NCBI GenBank assembly: GCA_029782025.1
Contig: JAKOVR010000118.1
Span: forward strand, 1-58,432
Reading direction: 5' to 3'
Length of the DNA: 58,432 nucleotides
From: Actinomycetes bacterium
GTDB taxonomy: Bacteria; Actinomycetota; Acidimicrobiia; Acidimicrobiales; Acidimicrobilacustridaceae
Positions 44,329 to 51,592 of the stretch are shown in pieces (the stretch's first letter is position 1; every line of letters starts with the position of its first letter). A model generated the notes under the pieces. It was not told the DNA's origin. It searched no databases and worked only from the letters and a program-made list of their open reading frames with translations. The translations under genes and the position numbers were made by a program.

Positions 44329-45186
44329 GTGACCACTGTCGACAGGGCGCTGCCCCGCCGTACGGCCACCCTCGAGGCGGAGACTGTCATCGAGCTCGAC
44401 ATCGAGCGCGTTGACGAGTTCGACGACCCGCGCCGCCGCCGTCCGATCGCCCTCCGTGCCCTCGGTGCCGTCGCCTTCGTGGCGCTGGCCCTCACCGGCG
44501 GCGTTGTCGTCGGGGGCGGGTTCGGCGCCCGCACCGAGCGGGCCGACGGTCCCACCTCGACCTCCACCGCCCCCGCCGGCGACCGCGCCGCCGAGGTGCT
44601 CCCGGGCGGGGCCCCGGGCCGGGCCGCCCGGGCCACGATCGCCGTGAACCCCTTCGCCGCCGGCGGACGCGCCTCGGGTGACGTGGTCGACAGCGAGCCC
44701 GAACCGGAGACGGTGCCGGAGGACACGACGACCGCCCCCGAGGCCCCGAGCTCGAGCGTCGCCCCGACCTCGGCCGCCGCCGCCGTCGCCCCCACCACCC
44801 TGCCCGAGCGGGCCCGGCTCGCCCTCGCCGCTCCTACGACCTCCACCACGGTCAAGCTCCCCACCACCACGGCCAAGCCGACGACCACCACGGCCGCGCC
44901 GGTGCCGACCACCACGGCGGCCATAGGGTCCAACGACGCGGCCATCCTCGCCTGCATCCGCCGGCGGGAGTCGGGCGGCAACTACAGCATCGTCTCGGCC
45001 AACGGGCTCTACTACGGCGCCTACCAGTTCACCCTCTCGACCTGGGACAGCACGGCCCGCCACGCCGGCCGTGGCGATCTCGTCGGGCGCAAGCCCAACA
45101 CCGTGGCCCCCGCCGATCAGGACGCCCTGGCCCTCGACCTGCTGCACTGGCAGGGCCTCGGCCCCTGGGGCGGGCACTGCCCCTGA
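44329..45186 (+). CDS. Resuscitation-promoting-factor-like (transglycosylase) exported protein
   Basis: 285 residues. One N-terminal TM or signal anchor (about residues 42-64, LRALGAVAFVALALTGGVVV) is followed by a Thr/Pro/Ala-rich wall-spanning linker. The C-terminal lysozyme-like domain (~75 residues) has the catalytic Glu in CIRRRESGGNYSIV, then GLYYGAYQFTLSTWDSTARH and a second Cys in GGHCP. Rpf domains cleave peptidoglycan and promote exit from dormancy. It sits between tatD and rsmA, the classic location of rpfB. Confidence 0.92.
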   Translation: MTTVDRALPRRTATLEAETVIELDIERVDEFDDPRRRRPIALRALGAVAFVALALTGGVVVGGGFGARTERADGPTSTSTAPAGDRAAEVLPGGAPGRAARATIAVNPFAAGGRASGDVVDSEPEPETVPEDTTTAPEAPSSSVAPTSAAAAVAPTTLPERARLALAAPTTSTTVKLPTTTAKPTTTTAAPVPTTTAAIGSNDAAILACIRRRESGGNYSIVSANGLYYGAYQFTLSTWDSTARHAGRGDLVGRKPNTVAPADQDALALDLLHWQGLGPWGGHCP

Positions 45187-45274
45187 CCCCCGGCCCGCGG
45201 CCGCCCGGTCCGGACACGGCGTCGCCGCACGGTCCCGTCGTCCCGGCGCCGTCCCGCCCGGGCAGACTGCTCCG

Positions 45275-46105
45275 GTGACCCTCACCCGCTCCGAGGTCCG
45301 CGCCCTGCTCGACCGGCACGGGCTCGAACCGAGCCGCGCCCTCGGGCAGAACTTCGTCGTCGAGCCCAACACGCTCCACCAGATCGTGCGGCTGGCCGGC
45401 GTCTTGCCGGGGCAGCGGGTGGTGGAGATCGGGGCGGGCCTCGGGTGCCTCACCCTGGCCCTGGCCGAGGCGGGGGCGGCGGTCACCGCCGTGGAGATCG
45501 ACCGGAACCTCCTGCCCCTGCTGCGGGACGTGGTGGCCGGCCACGACGTCACCGTGGTCGAGGGCGACGCCCTGACCCTCGATTGGGCCACCGTCCTCCC
45601 GGCGGGCGGCGGCCCGGTCGCTCTCGTCGCCAACCTCCCCTACAACGTGGCCACGCCGCTCGTGCTCGACCTGCTCGACGGCGTCCCCGCCCTCGATCCG
45701 ATGCTGGTCATGGTCCAGCGCGAGGTGGGCGAGCGGCTGGCCGCCGGGCCGGGGACACCGGCGTACGGCATCCCGTCGGTCAAGGTCGCCTACTGGGCCG
45801 AGGCGTCGGTCGTGGCCCAGGTGCCGGCCACGGTGTTCCACCCGCAGCCCAAGGTGGCCTCGGTCCTGGTGTCGATCCGGCGTCGACCGGCCGGCCCGGC
45901 CACGCCCGCCGATCCGGCGCTGCTGTTCCGGCTCGTGCGGACCGCCTTCGGGCAACGGCGCAAGATGCTGCGCCGCTCCCTCGCCGCGCTGGTCGCCCCG
46001 GACGCCTTCGCCGAGGCCGGGGTCGACCCCGAGGCCCGACCCGAGACCCTCGACGTGGTGGCGTGGGGCCGGCTGGCCGATGCCGTGGGCGGGGTCAGGC
46101 GCTGA
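45275..46105 (+). CDS. rsmA: 16S rRNA (adenine1518/1519-N6)-dimethyltransferase
   Basis: 276 residues, GTG start at 45275. The SAM-binding motifs are RALGQNFVVEPN, VVEIGAGLGCLTLALAE and VTAVEIDRNL, and the catalytic motif is NLPYN, followed by FHPQPKVASVLV. RsmA dimethylates two adenines near the 3' end of 16S rRNA late in 30S assembly. Its 3' end overlaps the convergent marR gene by 11 bp. ispE, usually the next gene, is displaced by two minus-strand genes here. Confidence 0.96.
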   Translation: MTLTRSEVRALLDRHGLEPSRALGQNFVVEPNTLHQIVRLAGVLPGQRVVEIGAGLGCLTLALAEAGAAVTAVEIDRNLLPLLRDVVAGHDVTVVEGDALTLDWATVLPAGGGPVALVANLPYNVATPLVLDLLDGVPALDPMLVMVQREVGERLAAGPGTPAYGIPSVKVAYWAEASVVAQVPATVFHPQPKVASVLVSIRRRPAGPATPADPALLFRLVRTAFGQRRKMLRRSLAALVAPDAFAEAGVDPEARPETLDVVAWGRLADAVGGVRR

Positions 46106-46592
46106 GCGAGGCGTCGGACCGGCCGTTGCACGCCTCCGCCTCGCTGTGGTCGAGCGCCTCGATCATCGCCTCGAGGGCCCGTTGCACGGGCGCGAGGTCC
46201 CGAGGCGCCACCGGGTCGATCACCACCCGGCGCACGCCGGCCAGATGGTCGGGCCAGGCCTTCTTCAGCGCCCTGAGTCCGGCCGGCGTGAGCGTGGCCC
46301 AGACCCGCCGGGCGTCGTCCTCGCAGCGCTTCCGGGCGACGAACCCCTTCGCCTCGAGCCGGTCGACCCGGTAGGTGAGGCGGCTCTTGGAGACGAGGGC
46401 CTTCTGCGCCAGATCCGTCATCTTCAGGCGCCGGTCGGGCGCCTCCGAGAGGAAGGCGAGGATCTCGTAGTCGGCCAGGCTCAAGTCGTGCTTGACGACG
46501 AGGTCGCGGTCGAGGTGGTCGAGGCTCCGGCTGGCGGCCTGGATGAACGCCACCCAGGCGCCCAGCTCGGCGGCGGAGAGCGGGGCGGGCAC
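46095..46592 (-). CDS. MarR-family transcriptional regulator
   Basis: 165 residues from the GTG at 46592. TACCGT lies 6 nt upstream, the leaderless spacing; an ATG at 46619 is the alternative. The winged helix is visible as LSLADYEILAFLSEAPDRRLK, then MTDLAQKALVSKSRLTYRVDRLEAKGFV, with a wing (RKRCEDDARRVWATLT). The YceI gene lies upstream on the same strand (103 nt gap), so it may be co-regulated. The ligand is unknown. Confidence 0.92.
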   Translation of the reverse strand: MPAPLSAAELGAWVAFIQAASRSLDHLDRDLVVKHDLSLADYEILAFLSEAPDRRLKMTDLAQKALVSKSRLTYRVDRLEAKGFVARKRCEDDARRVWATLTPAGLRALKKAWPDHLAGVRRVVIDPVAPRDLAPVQRALEAMIEALDHSEAEACNGRSDASLSA

Positions 46593-46695
46593 ATGGCCAC
46601 GGTAGCGAACGGCGGCCACCGGTGCTCGAACGCTGCCGGTGGCCGCCGCGAGGCGCTGTGTGAGGGTTCGGGCCGGGCCCGGTCCGACGGCCCGC

Positions 46696-47280
46696 TCAGT
46701 CCGAGGCAGGCGAGGCCTCGACGTCGAGCTCGATCTGGACCTTCTTGCCGACCAGCACCCCGCCGTTGGCCAGCGGGGTGTTCCAGGTGAGGCCCCAGTC
46801 CTCGCGGTCGAACTCGCCGCGTGCGGTGAAGAAGGCCTTGGGCTGCCCCCAAGGCGTCTCGGCCACGCCGGCGAACTCGACGTCGAGCACGAGCGGCCGG
46901 GTCACGTCCCGGATGGTGAAGTCGCCCGTGACCCGCCAGCCATCGCCGTGGGGCGCCACCGCGGTGCTCCGGAAGGTCAGCACGGGGTGGGTCGCCACGT
47001 CGAGGAAGTCGGGGCTCTGCAGGTGGCCGTCGCGGCTCTCGTCACCGGAGCTGATGCTGGCCGCCTGCAGGTCGACCTCGAGGCTGGAGTCCTCGGGCCG
47101 CTCGCCGATCACGATCCGGGCGTCGTAGTCGGTGAACCGGCCCCGGACCTTGGCCACCATGAGGTGTCGGGCGACGAACTCCACGGTGGTGTGGGAGGGG
47201 TCGACCTCCCATCGGCCGGCCGCCGGGATGGTGCGGCCGTCGACGGTGCGGGTCAGGGAGGGGGACAGGGTGTCGGTCAT
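46696..47280 (-). CDS. YceI-family lipid-binding protein
   Basis: 194 residues. The lipocalin-like YceI fold is recognised from AAGRWEVDPSHTTVEFVARH, the internal VDLQAASISSGDESRDGHL and FLDVATHPVLTFRST, and the end FDREDWGLTWNTPLANGGVL followed by VGKKVQIELDVEA. Members bind polyisoprenoids or other amphiphiles. No signal peptide is seen here, so it may act in the cytoplasm. The ATG at 47280 has a GAAGGAG site. It lies just upstream of the marR gene on the same strand. Confidence 0.93.
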   Translation of the reverse strand: MTDTLSPSLTRTVDGRTIPAAGRWEVDPSHTTVEFVARHLMVAKVRGRFTDYDARIVIGERPEDSSLEVDLQAASISSGDESRDGHLQSPDFLDVATHPVLTFRSTAVAPHGDGWRVTGDFTIRDVTRPLVLDVEFAGVAETPWGQPKAFFTARGEFDREDWGLTWNTPLANGGVLVGKKVQIELDVEASPASD

Positions 47281-47424
47281 CGGAAGCTCCTTCGTCGTTC
47301 CCTCGGGGGGAGGGGGGATGTCCGGTGTAACCGAGCCGCGACCGGATCTATTTCAGATTTGAACAATTTGCGTCCGAGGGCGCGGAGGCCGGGCCGGGGA
47401 GGGCGCCGCTGCTACGGTCCGCCC

Positions 47425-48213
47425 GTGCGTCCCGACGGCTCGCCGATCCTTCCCGTCCGACTGGTCGCTCCGGCCAAGCTCACCCTCTCGCTCCGGGTCA
47501 CCGGGGTGCGGGCCGACGGCTTCCATCTCATCGACGCGGAGATGGTCACCCTCGATCTGCACGACACGATCGACCTGCGGGAGGGCACCGGACTCGAGGT
47601 CCTGGCCGCCGACCGCGGCTTCGCGGTGGCGGGCGGGGGCGACAACCTCGTCAGCCGCGCCCTGCGATCGGCCGGCATCGACGCCCACGCCCGCATCACC
47701 AAGCGGATCCCGGCGGGCGCGGGGCTCGGCGGCGGTTCAGCCGACGCCGCCGCCGTGTTGCGTTGGGCCGGGGCCACCGACCTCGCCGCGGCCGCCCGGC
47801 TCGGCGCCGACGTGGCGTTCTGCGTGGTGGGGGGCCGGGCGCGCGTCAGGGGGATCGGTGAGATCGTCGACCCGCTGCCCTTCGAGCCCCGGACGTTGAC
47901 TCTCGCCACCCCGCCCTTCGGGTGCAGCACGCCGGCGGTGTACTCCCGCTGGGACGAGCTCGGCGGTCCGACCGGCGACGGCCCGAACGACCTCGAGGCC
48001 GCAGCCCTCAGCGTCGAGCCCCGTCTCGCCGCGGCGCGCGACCGCCTGGGGGCGGCGACGGGTCAGGTGCCGGTGCTGGCCGGGAGCGGCTCCACGTGGT
48101 TCGTGGAGGGGGCGTACCCGGGGGAGGGCCTCGTGGTGGCCCACACCGTGCCGGCAGGCTGGGACGGTTCGGTTACTTACCGGCAGCGCGACGCTGGAAA
48201 CGGGTGCGCTTGA
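47425..48213 (+). CDS. ispE: 4-(cytidine 5'-diphospho)-2-C-methyl-D-erythritol kinase
   Basis: 262 residues, somewhat shorter than the usual ~280-300. GHMP-kinase motifs are [20 protein letters not shown] (with the Lys), the ATP loop [20 protein letters not shown] with RWAG, and [12 protein letters not shown] near the end. It phosphorylates CDP-methylerythritol in the non-mevalonate isoprenoid pathway. The GTG at 47425 follows TACGGT and 6 nt. The last 41 bp overlap the bS22 gene on the opposite strand. Confidence 0.93.
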   Translation: MRPDGSPILPVRLVAPAKLTLSLRVTGVRADGFHLIDAEMVTLDLHDTIDLREGTGLEVLAADRGFAVAGGGDNLVSRALRSAGIDAHARITKRIPAGAGLGGGSADAAAVLRWAGATDLAAAARLGADVAFCVVGGRARVRGIGEIVDPLPFEPRTLTLATPPFGCSTPAVYSRWDELGGPTGDGPNDLEAAALSVEPRLAAARDRLGAATGQVPVLAGSGSTWFVEGAYPGEGLVVAHTVPAGWDGSVTYRQRDAGNGCA

Positions 48214-48274
48214 GGAGCTTCTTGTGCTTCTTCTTGCGCATGCGCTTGCGCCGCTTCTTGATCAGTGAACCCAT
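48173..48274 (-). CDS. 30S ribosomal protein bS22 (AURKAIP1/COX24-domain peptide, 33 residues)
   Basis: 33 residues: [20 protein letters not shown], then [13 protein letters not shown]. The pattern [20 protein letters not shown] and the following LxRTRxQRR is that of the actinobacterial small-subunit protein bS22. The frame is complete (ATG at 48274, TAA at 48173), with TAGGGT about 10 nt before the start. Its 3' end overlaps the 3' end of ispE in antisense. Too short for routine gene calling. Confidence 0.93.
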   Translation of the reverse strand: MGSLIKKRRKRMRKKKHKKLLKRTRFQRRAAGK

Positions 48275-48361
48275 GGCGGGCGACACCCTAGTGAACGGGC
48301 GCGGGGCCGAACCAAACCGGGGGAGCGTCGGGGGCCCGGAGCCGCCTGCCCGCCGGCTCGG

Positions 48362-49303
48362 TCAGCCGTGGGGCTGCTCGTCGGCGGTCAGCGCCCGGAG
48401 GAGCTCCTCGCCGTGCTCCACCACCGCCATGTGCCCCCCGCCGGTCCAGACGGTGCGGGTGGCCCCGGGGATGCGCCGGGCGAACTCGTCGGCGTGGTGC
48501 ACGGGGATGGTGCGGTCCTGCTCGCCGTGGAAAACGTGGACGGGCACCCGGATCTCCTCGAGGTCGAAGCCCCACGGGTAGGTGAAGAGCCGGTAGTCGA
48601 GCACCACGCCTCGTGATCCCTGGCGGAACGCTTCCCGCAGGTAGGCCAGCGACTCCTCCGCCGTGCCCCGCGCCTCGAACTCGGCCCGGTCGCGGGGCGG
48701 GAGCGAGGTCTCGATCATGCGACGGGCCACGCCGGGCCGACGCCGGACGAACTCGGCGAGGAGGGCGAACATGGGCTTGGCCAACCAGGCCGCCCGGTGG
48801 GTGAGGCGGAGGGCTTCACGCTCGGTCCGGCCGAGCCCGACGAGGGCGCCGTCTCGGTCGAGGGGCGCGATGCCGTTCACGATCGCCGCGCTCGACACCC
48901 GGTCGGGGAGCTCGACCGCGCAGGCCAGGGCGTAGGACGCGCCGCCGGACCACCCGGCCACGGCGAACTGCTCGGCCCCTAGCTCGTCGGCCAGGGCGGC
49001 CATGTCGGCCGGCCAGTCGAGGATGCCCCGGTTGGGCAGGTCGTCCGAGAGCCCGATGCCGGGGCGGTCGGGGGCCACCGCCCGCACCCCGAGGGCGTTC
49101 GCCGCCGGTTCGATGAAGTCCCACACGCCCCGCGAGCTGGGGGTGCCGTGGAAGAGCAGGACCAATGGTCCGTCGGCGGGGCCGTGGGTCCGGTAGCCGA
49201 GCCGCCGCCCGTCGGGCAGCAGCATGACGTGGTCACGGGGATGCAGGGTCGTGGTGGGACGGGGCACGGTGGTGTCGCTGAACGTGGTGGATCGGGCCGT
49301 CAC
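48362..49303 (-). CDS. Alpha/beta-hydrolase fold protein
   Basis: 313 residues. The fold is given by LVLLFHGTPSSRGVWDF (oxyanion HG), the nucleophile elbow VAGWSGGASYALA (GWSGG, Ser), the acid in VFHGEQDRTIP and the His in WTGGGHMAVVEH, so the triad is complete. Substrate class (ester, epoxide, haloalkane) cannot be told from the sequence. The GTG at 49303 follows TAGGTT and 7 nt. tRNA-Gln is immediately upstream on the same strand. Confidence 0.92.
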   Translation of the reverse strand: MTARSTTFSDTTVPRPTTTLHPRDHVMLLPDGRRLGYRTHGPADGPLVLLFHGTPSSRGVWDFIEPAANALGVRAVAPDRPGIGLSDDLPNRGILDWPADMAALADELGAEQFAVAGWSGGASYALACAVELPDRVSSAAIVNGIAPLDRDGALVGLGRTEREALRLTHRAAWLAKPMFALLAEFVRRRPGVARRMIETSLPPRDRAEFEARGTAEESLAYLREAFRQGSRGVVLDYRLFTYPWGFDLEEIRVPVHVFHGEQDRTIPVHHADEFARRIPGATRTVWTGGGHMAVVEHGEELLRALTADEQPHG

Positions 49304-49341
49304 GGTGGGGAACCTAGTGCGTGGCCGTCAGCCGCCGGTGG

Positions 49342-49413
49342 CTCGGGGGCAGGGACTCGAACCCCGAAGAGGAGGACCAAAACCTCCCATGTTGCCAATT
49401 ACATCACCCCCGA
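49342..49413 (-). tRNA. tRNA-Gln (anticodon TTG)
   Basis: A full cloverleaf: 7-bp acceptor stem TCGGGGG/CCCCCGA, D-arm ATGT/ACAT, anticodon stem GGAGG/CCTCC with loop TTTTGGT (anticodon TTG, reads CAA) and T-arm with TTCGAGT loop. Discriminator base G, and CCA is encoded in the genome just beyond (49339-49341). Confidence 0.96.
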
Positions 49414-49467
49414 AGGTGAGGGTTGCAGGGTAGTCCCCCGTCGCTGGACCCGGGACCCCTCTTCCCC

Positions 49468-49510
49468 GTGGGTGCGCAATGCATAGCTCCGCGATGCATT
49501 GCGCACCCAC
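49468..49510. repeat. Palindromic hairpin, second subtype (copy F)
   Basis: A perfect 17-bp stem with arms GTGGGTGCGCAATGCAT and its complement, and a 9-nt loop (AGCTCCGCG). It shares the GGGTGCGCAA core with copies A-D but differs in loop and inner stem. It lies between the divergent tRNA-Gln and rrf2 genes, so a terminator role is unlikely here. Confidence 0.9.
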
Positions 49511-49566
49511 AAGGGGGCGGGTTGGGCGGACGGGACTTTCGGCCCTGTGCGATGGGTCACAGGAGG

Positions 49567-49593
49567 AGTCTCATAGTCATTGACTATGAGACT
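49567..49593. promoter_or_regulatory. 27-bp perfect palindrome over the rrf2 start codon, probable NsrR-type operator
   Basis: AGTCTCATAGTCA, a single central T at 49580, then the exact complement. The 11-1-11 core matches the geometry of known NsrR sites. It spans a -10-like CATAGT and the ATG at 49586, so binding of the encoded regulator would block its own operon. Confidence 0.8.
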
Positions 49594-50017
49594 TGAGATC
49601 ACCAGGAAGGCCGACCTCGCCACCCGGGCACTGCTCGTGCTCGCGGCCGAGGATCGCCGGCTGAAGGCCAGCGAGCTGGCCGCCCGGCTCGGCACCACGG
49701 CCGGCTTCCTGCCCCAGGTGCTCGGTCCCCTGGTGGAGCGGGGGTGGGTCGGCTCCGAGCCCGGACCGACCGGCGGGTACCGGCTCGAGGCCGACCCGCG
49801 GCAGCTCTCGGTGCTCGAGGTGGTCGAGGCCGTCGACGGCCCGACCGAGACCGGCCGCTGCGTGCTCGAGCACCAGCGATCCTGCGGCACCGACGGCGCC
49901 TGCGCCCTGCACGCGGCCTGGGCCCGGGCCCGGACCGGCCTCGTGGAGGAGCTGCAGGCGACACGGCTGGCCGATCTCGCCGGGCTCGCCGCGCCGGCCA
50001 CTGGGCGGAGGGCGTGA
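49586..50017 (+). CDS. Rrf2-family Fe-S regulator (NsrR-like)
   Basis: 143 residues from the ATG at 49586; a TTG at 49580 is closer to the AGGAGGAG site and would add two residues. The winged helix-turn-helix is KASELAARLGTTAGFLPQVL with LVERGWVGSEPGPTGGY. Three cysteines in CVLEHQRSCGTDGACALH (CX7CX5C) can hold a [4Fe-4S] cluster, as in NsrR and IscR. Downstream are RIC and a nitrite reductase, both NO-linked, which favours NsrR. Its stop overlaps the next start (TGATG). Confidence 0.85.
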   Translation: MRLEITRKADLATRALLVLAAEDRRLKASELAARLGTTAGFLPQVLGPLVERGWVGSEPGPTGGYRLEADPRQLSVLEVVEAVDGPTETGRCVLEHQRSCGTDGACALHAAWARARTGLVEELQATRLADLAGLAAPATGRRA

Positions 50018-50847
50018 TGGCGGCGCCGCTGCGGTCCGGGCCCCCGGAGGTCGACCGGGCCCTCCCCGGCCCTCGACCTTCCTGGCGCGAGGTTGCCATG
50101 CCCCGCGAGCACGGCGGGTGGGGCCTCACGGCCGAACCGGTCGTGCTCGGCCTCATCGTGCGGCCCAGCGGGGCCGGCGTCCTGCTCGGCCTCGCTGCAA
50201 TCGTGGCCTTCGTGGCCCGGACCCCGCTGCGGGTCGTCCTGGTCGACCGCCACCGTGACCGGCGCCGCGACCGCACCGTCCTCGCCGGCCGCATCCTGGC
50301 CGCCGAGCTGGGGACGATCCTGGTGCTCGGGACGGGCGCGCTGGTCTCCGCTTCGGCGCCGTTCCTCTGGCCCGTCGTCGCCGCTGTCCCGCTGGCCGGG
50401 GTCGAGCTGTGGTTCGACCAGCGCAGCCGCAGCCGGCGGCTCGTCCCCGAGCTGGCCGGCACCGTGGCCATCGGCGCCGTCGCCCCGGCCATCGCCCTGG
50501 CCGGCGGGGCGCCTGCTCGGGTGGCCGCCGGCCTGTGGCTGGTGGTCGCGGCGCGGGCCGTGGCTTCGGTGCCCTTCGTGCGGGTCCAGCTCCAGCGGGC
50601 CCGGCACCCCGAAGCCACGGCCCTGCCCGCCGTCGCCGTCCAGGGCATCGCCGTCATCGCCGTCGTGGCCGGCTGGGCGGCGGGGGCCGTGCCCGTCGCC
50701 GCCGTCGTGGCCGTGGCCGCCCTCGCGGTGGCCCAGGTGGCCCTCGTCCGGCGGCCACCACCCCGGGCCGCCCTCGTGGGCGCCCAGCAGGTCGTCCTCG
50801 GCCTCGCCGTCGTCCTCACCGCCGGGCTCGGCGCCATCGCCCCATGA
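50017..50847 (+). CDS. YwiC-like multi-pass membrane protein
   Basis: 276 residues. After ~30 polar residues comes the family motif MPREHGGWGLTAEPVVLGLI, then roughly eight hydrophobic segments. The pattern (PREHG, LVDRHRDRRRDRTVLA) is that of YwiC-like proteins, which are linked to nitrate/nitrite respiration gene clusters in Bacillus and Actinomycetota; their biochemical role is unknown. It is coupled to the regulator (TGATG) and lies 13 nt before the RIC gene. Confidence 0.85.
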   Translation: MAAPLRSGPPEVDRALPGPRPSWREVAMPREHGGWGLTAEPVVLGLIVRPSGAGVLLGLAAIVAFVARTPLRVVLVDRHRDRRRDRTVLAGRILAAELGTILVLGTGALVSASAPFLWPVVAAVPLAGVELWFDQRSRSRRLVPELAGTVAIGAVAPAIALAGGAPARVAAGLWLVVAARAVASVPFVRVQLQRARHPEATALPAVAVQGIAVIAVVAGWAAGAVPVAAVVAVAALAVAQVALVRRPPPRAALVGAQQVVLGLAVVLTAGLGAIAP

Positions 50848-50860
50848 TCGGAGCGCTCCC

Positions 50861-51592
50861 ATGTCCCACCCCCTGACCGCCGCCAGCACCCTCGCCGAGG
50901 TGGCCGACCGGCATCCCGATGCGCCCGGCCTGCTCGAGGCCCACGGGCTCGACTACTGCTGCGGAGGGAGCCGCACGCTGGCCGAGGCCTGCGCCGAGCA
51001 GGGGGTCGATCCCGAGGTGGTGCTGGCCGTCATCGACGGGGCCGCACCGGGCGCGTCGGCGCCGGCCTGGCGGGACCTCGGCCCCGGCGCGCTGGCCGAC
51101 CACATCGAGGCCACCCACCACGCCTACCTGGCCCGGGAGCTGCCCCGGCTCGACGCCCTGGCCGAGAAGGTCGCCCGGGTGCACGGCGAGCGCCATCCCG
51201 AGCTGGCCGGCGTGGTCGCCGCCCTCCGGGCCGTGCGGGCCGAGCTCGAGCCCCACCTCCTCAAGGAGGAGCGGGTGCTGTTCCCCATGATCCGGGAGCT
51301 CGACGGCGCCGAGCGGTTGCCGTCCTTCCACTGCGGGTCCGTCCGGAACCCGATCGCGGTGATGTTCGCCGAGCACGAGCAGGCCGGTGACCTGCTGCGG
51401 GCCCTGCGCCACGCCGCCCGTGACTTCGCCGTGCCCGACGACGGGTGCGCGAGCTACCAGGCCCTCATGGCCGGCCTCGAGGCACTCGAGGCCGACACCC
51501 ATGTCCACATCCACAAGGAGAACAACGTGCTGTTCCCGGCCGTCTTCGGCCTCGAGCGGCGCCTGTCAGAGGAGGAGGCCAGCCATGGCTGA
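50861..51592 (+). CDS. Iron-sulfur cluster repair diiron protein (RIC / ScdA / YtfE family)
   Basis: 243 residues. The N-terminal ScdA (DUF542) domain has the HGLDYCCGG motif (residues ~29-36). The hemerythrin-like domain supplies ligands in DHIEATHHAYL, ELEPHLLKEERVLFP, FAEHEQAG and DTHVHIHKENNVLFP. RIC proteins repair iron-sulfur centres damaged by nitric oxide or oxidants and may reduce NO. The last 8 bp overlap the start of the nitrite reductase gene, tying NO repair to NO production. Confidence 0.95.
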   Translation: MSHPLTAASTLAEVADRHPDAPGLLEAHGLDYCCGGSRTLAEACAEQGVDPEVVLAVIDGAAPGASAPAWRDLGPGALADHIEATHHAYLARELPRLDALAEKVARVHGERHPELAGVVAALRAVRAELEPHLLKEERVLFPMIRELDGAERLPSFHCGSVRNPIAVMFAEHEQAGDLLRALRHAARDFAVPDDGCASYQALMAGLEALEADTHVHIHKENNVLFPAVFGLERRLSEEEASHG

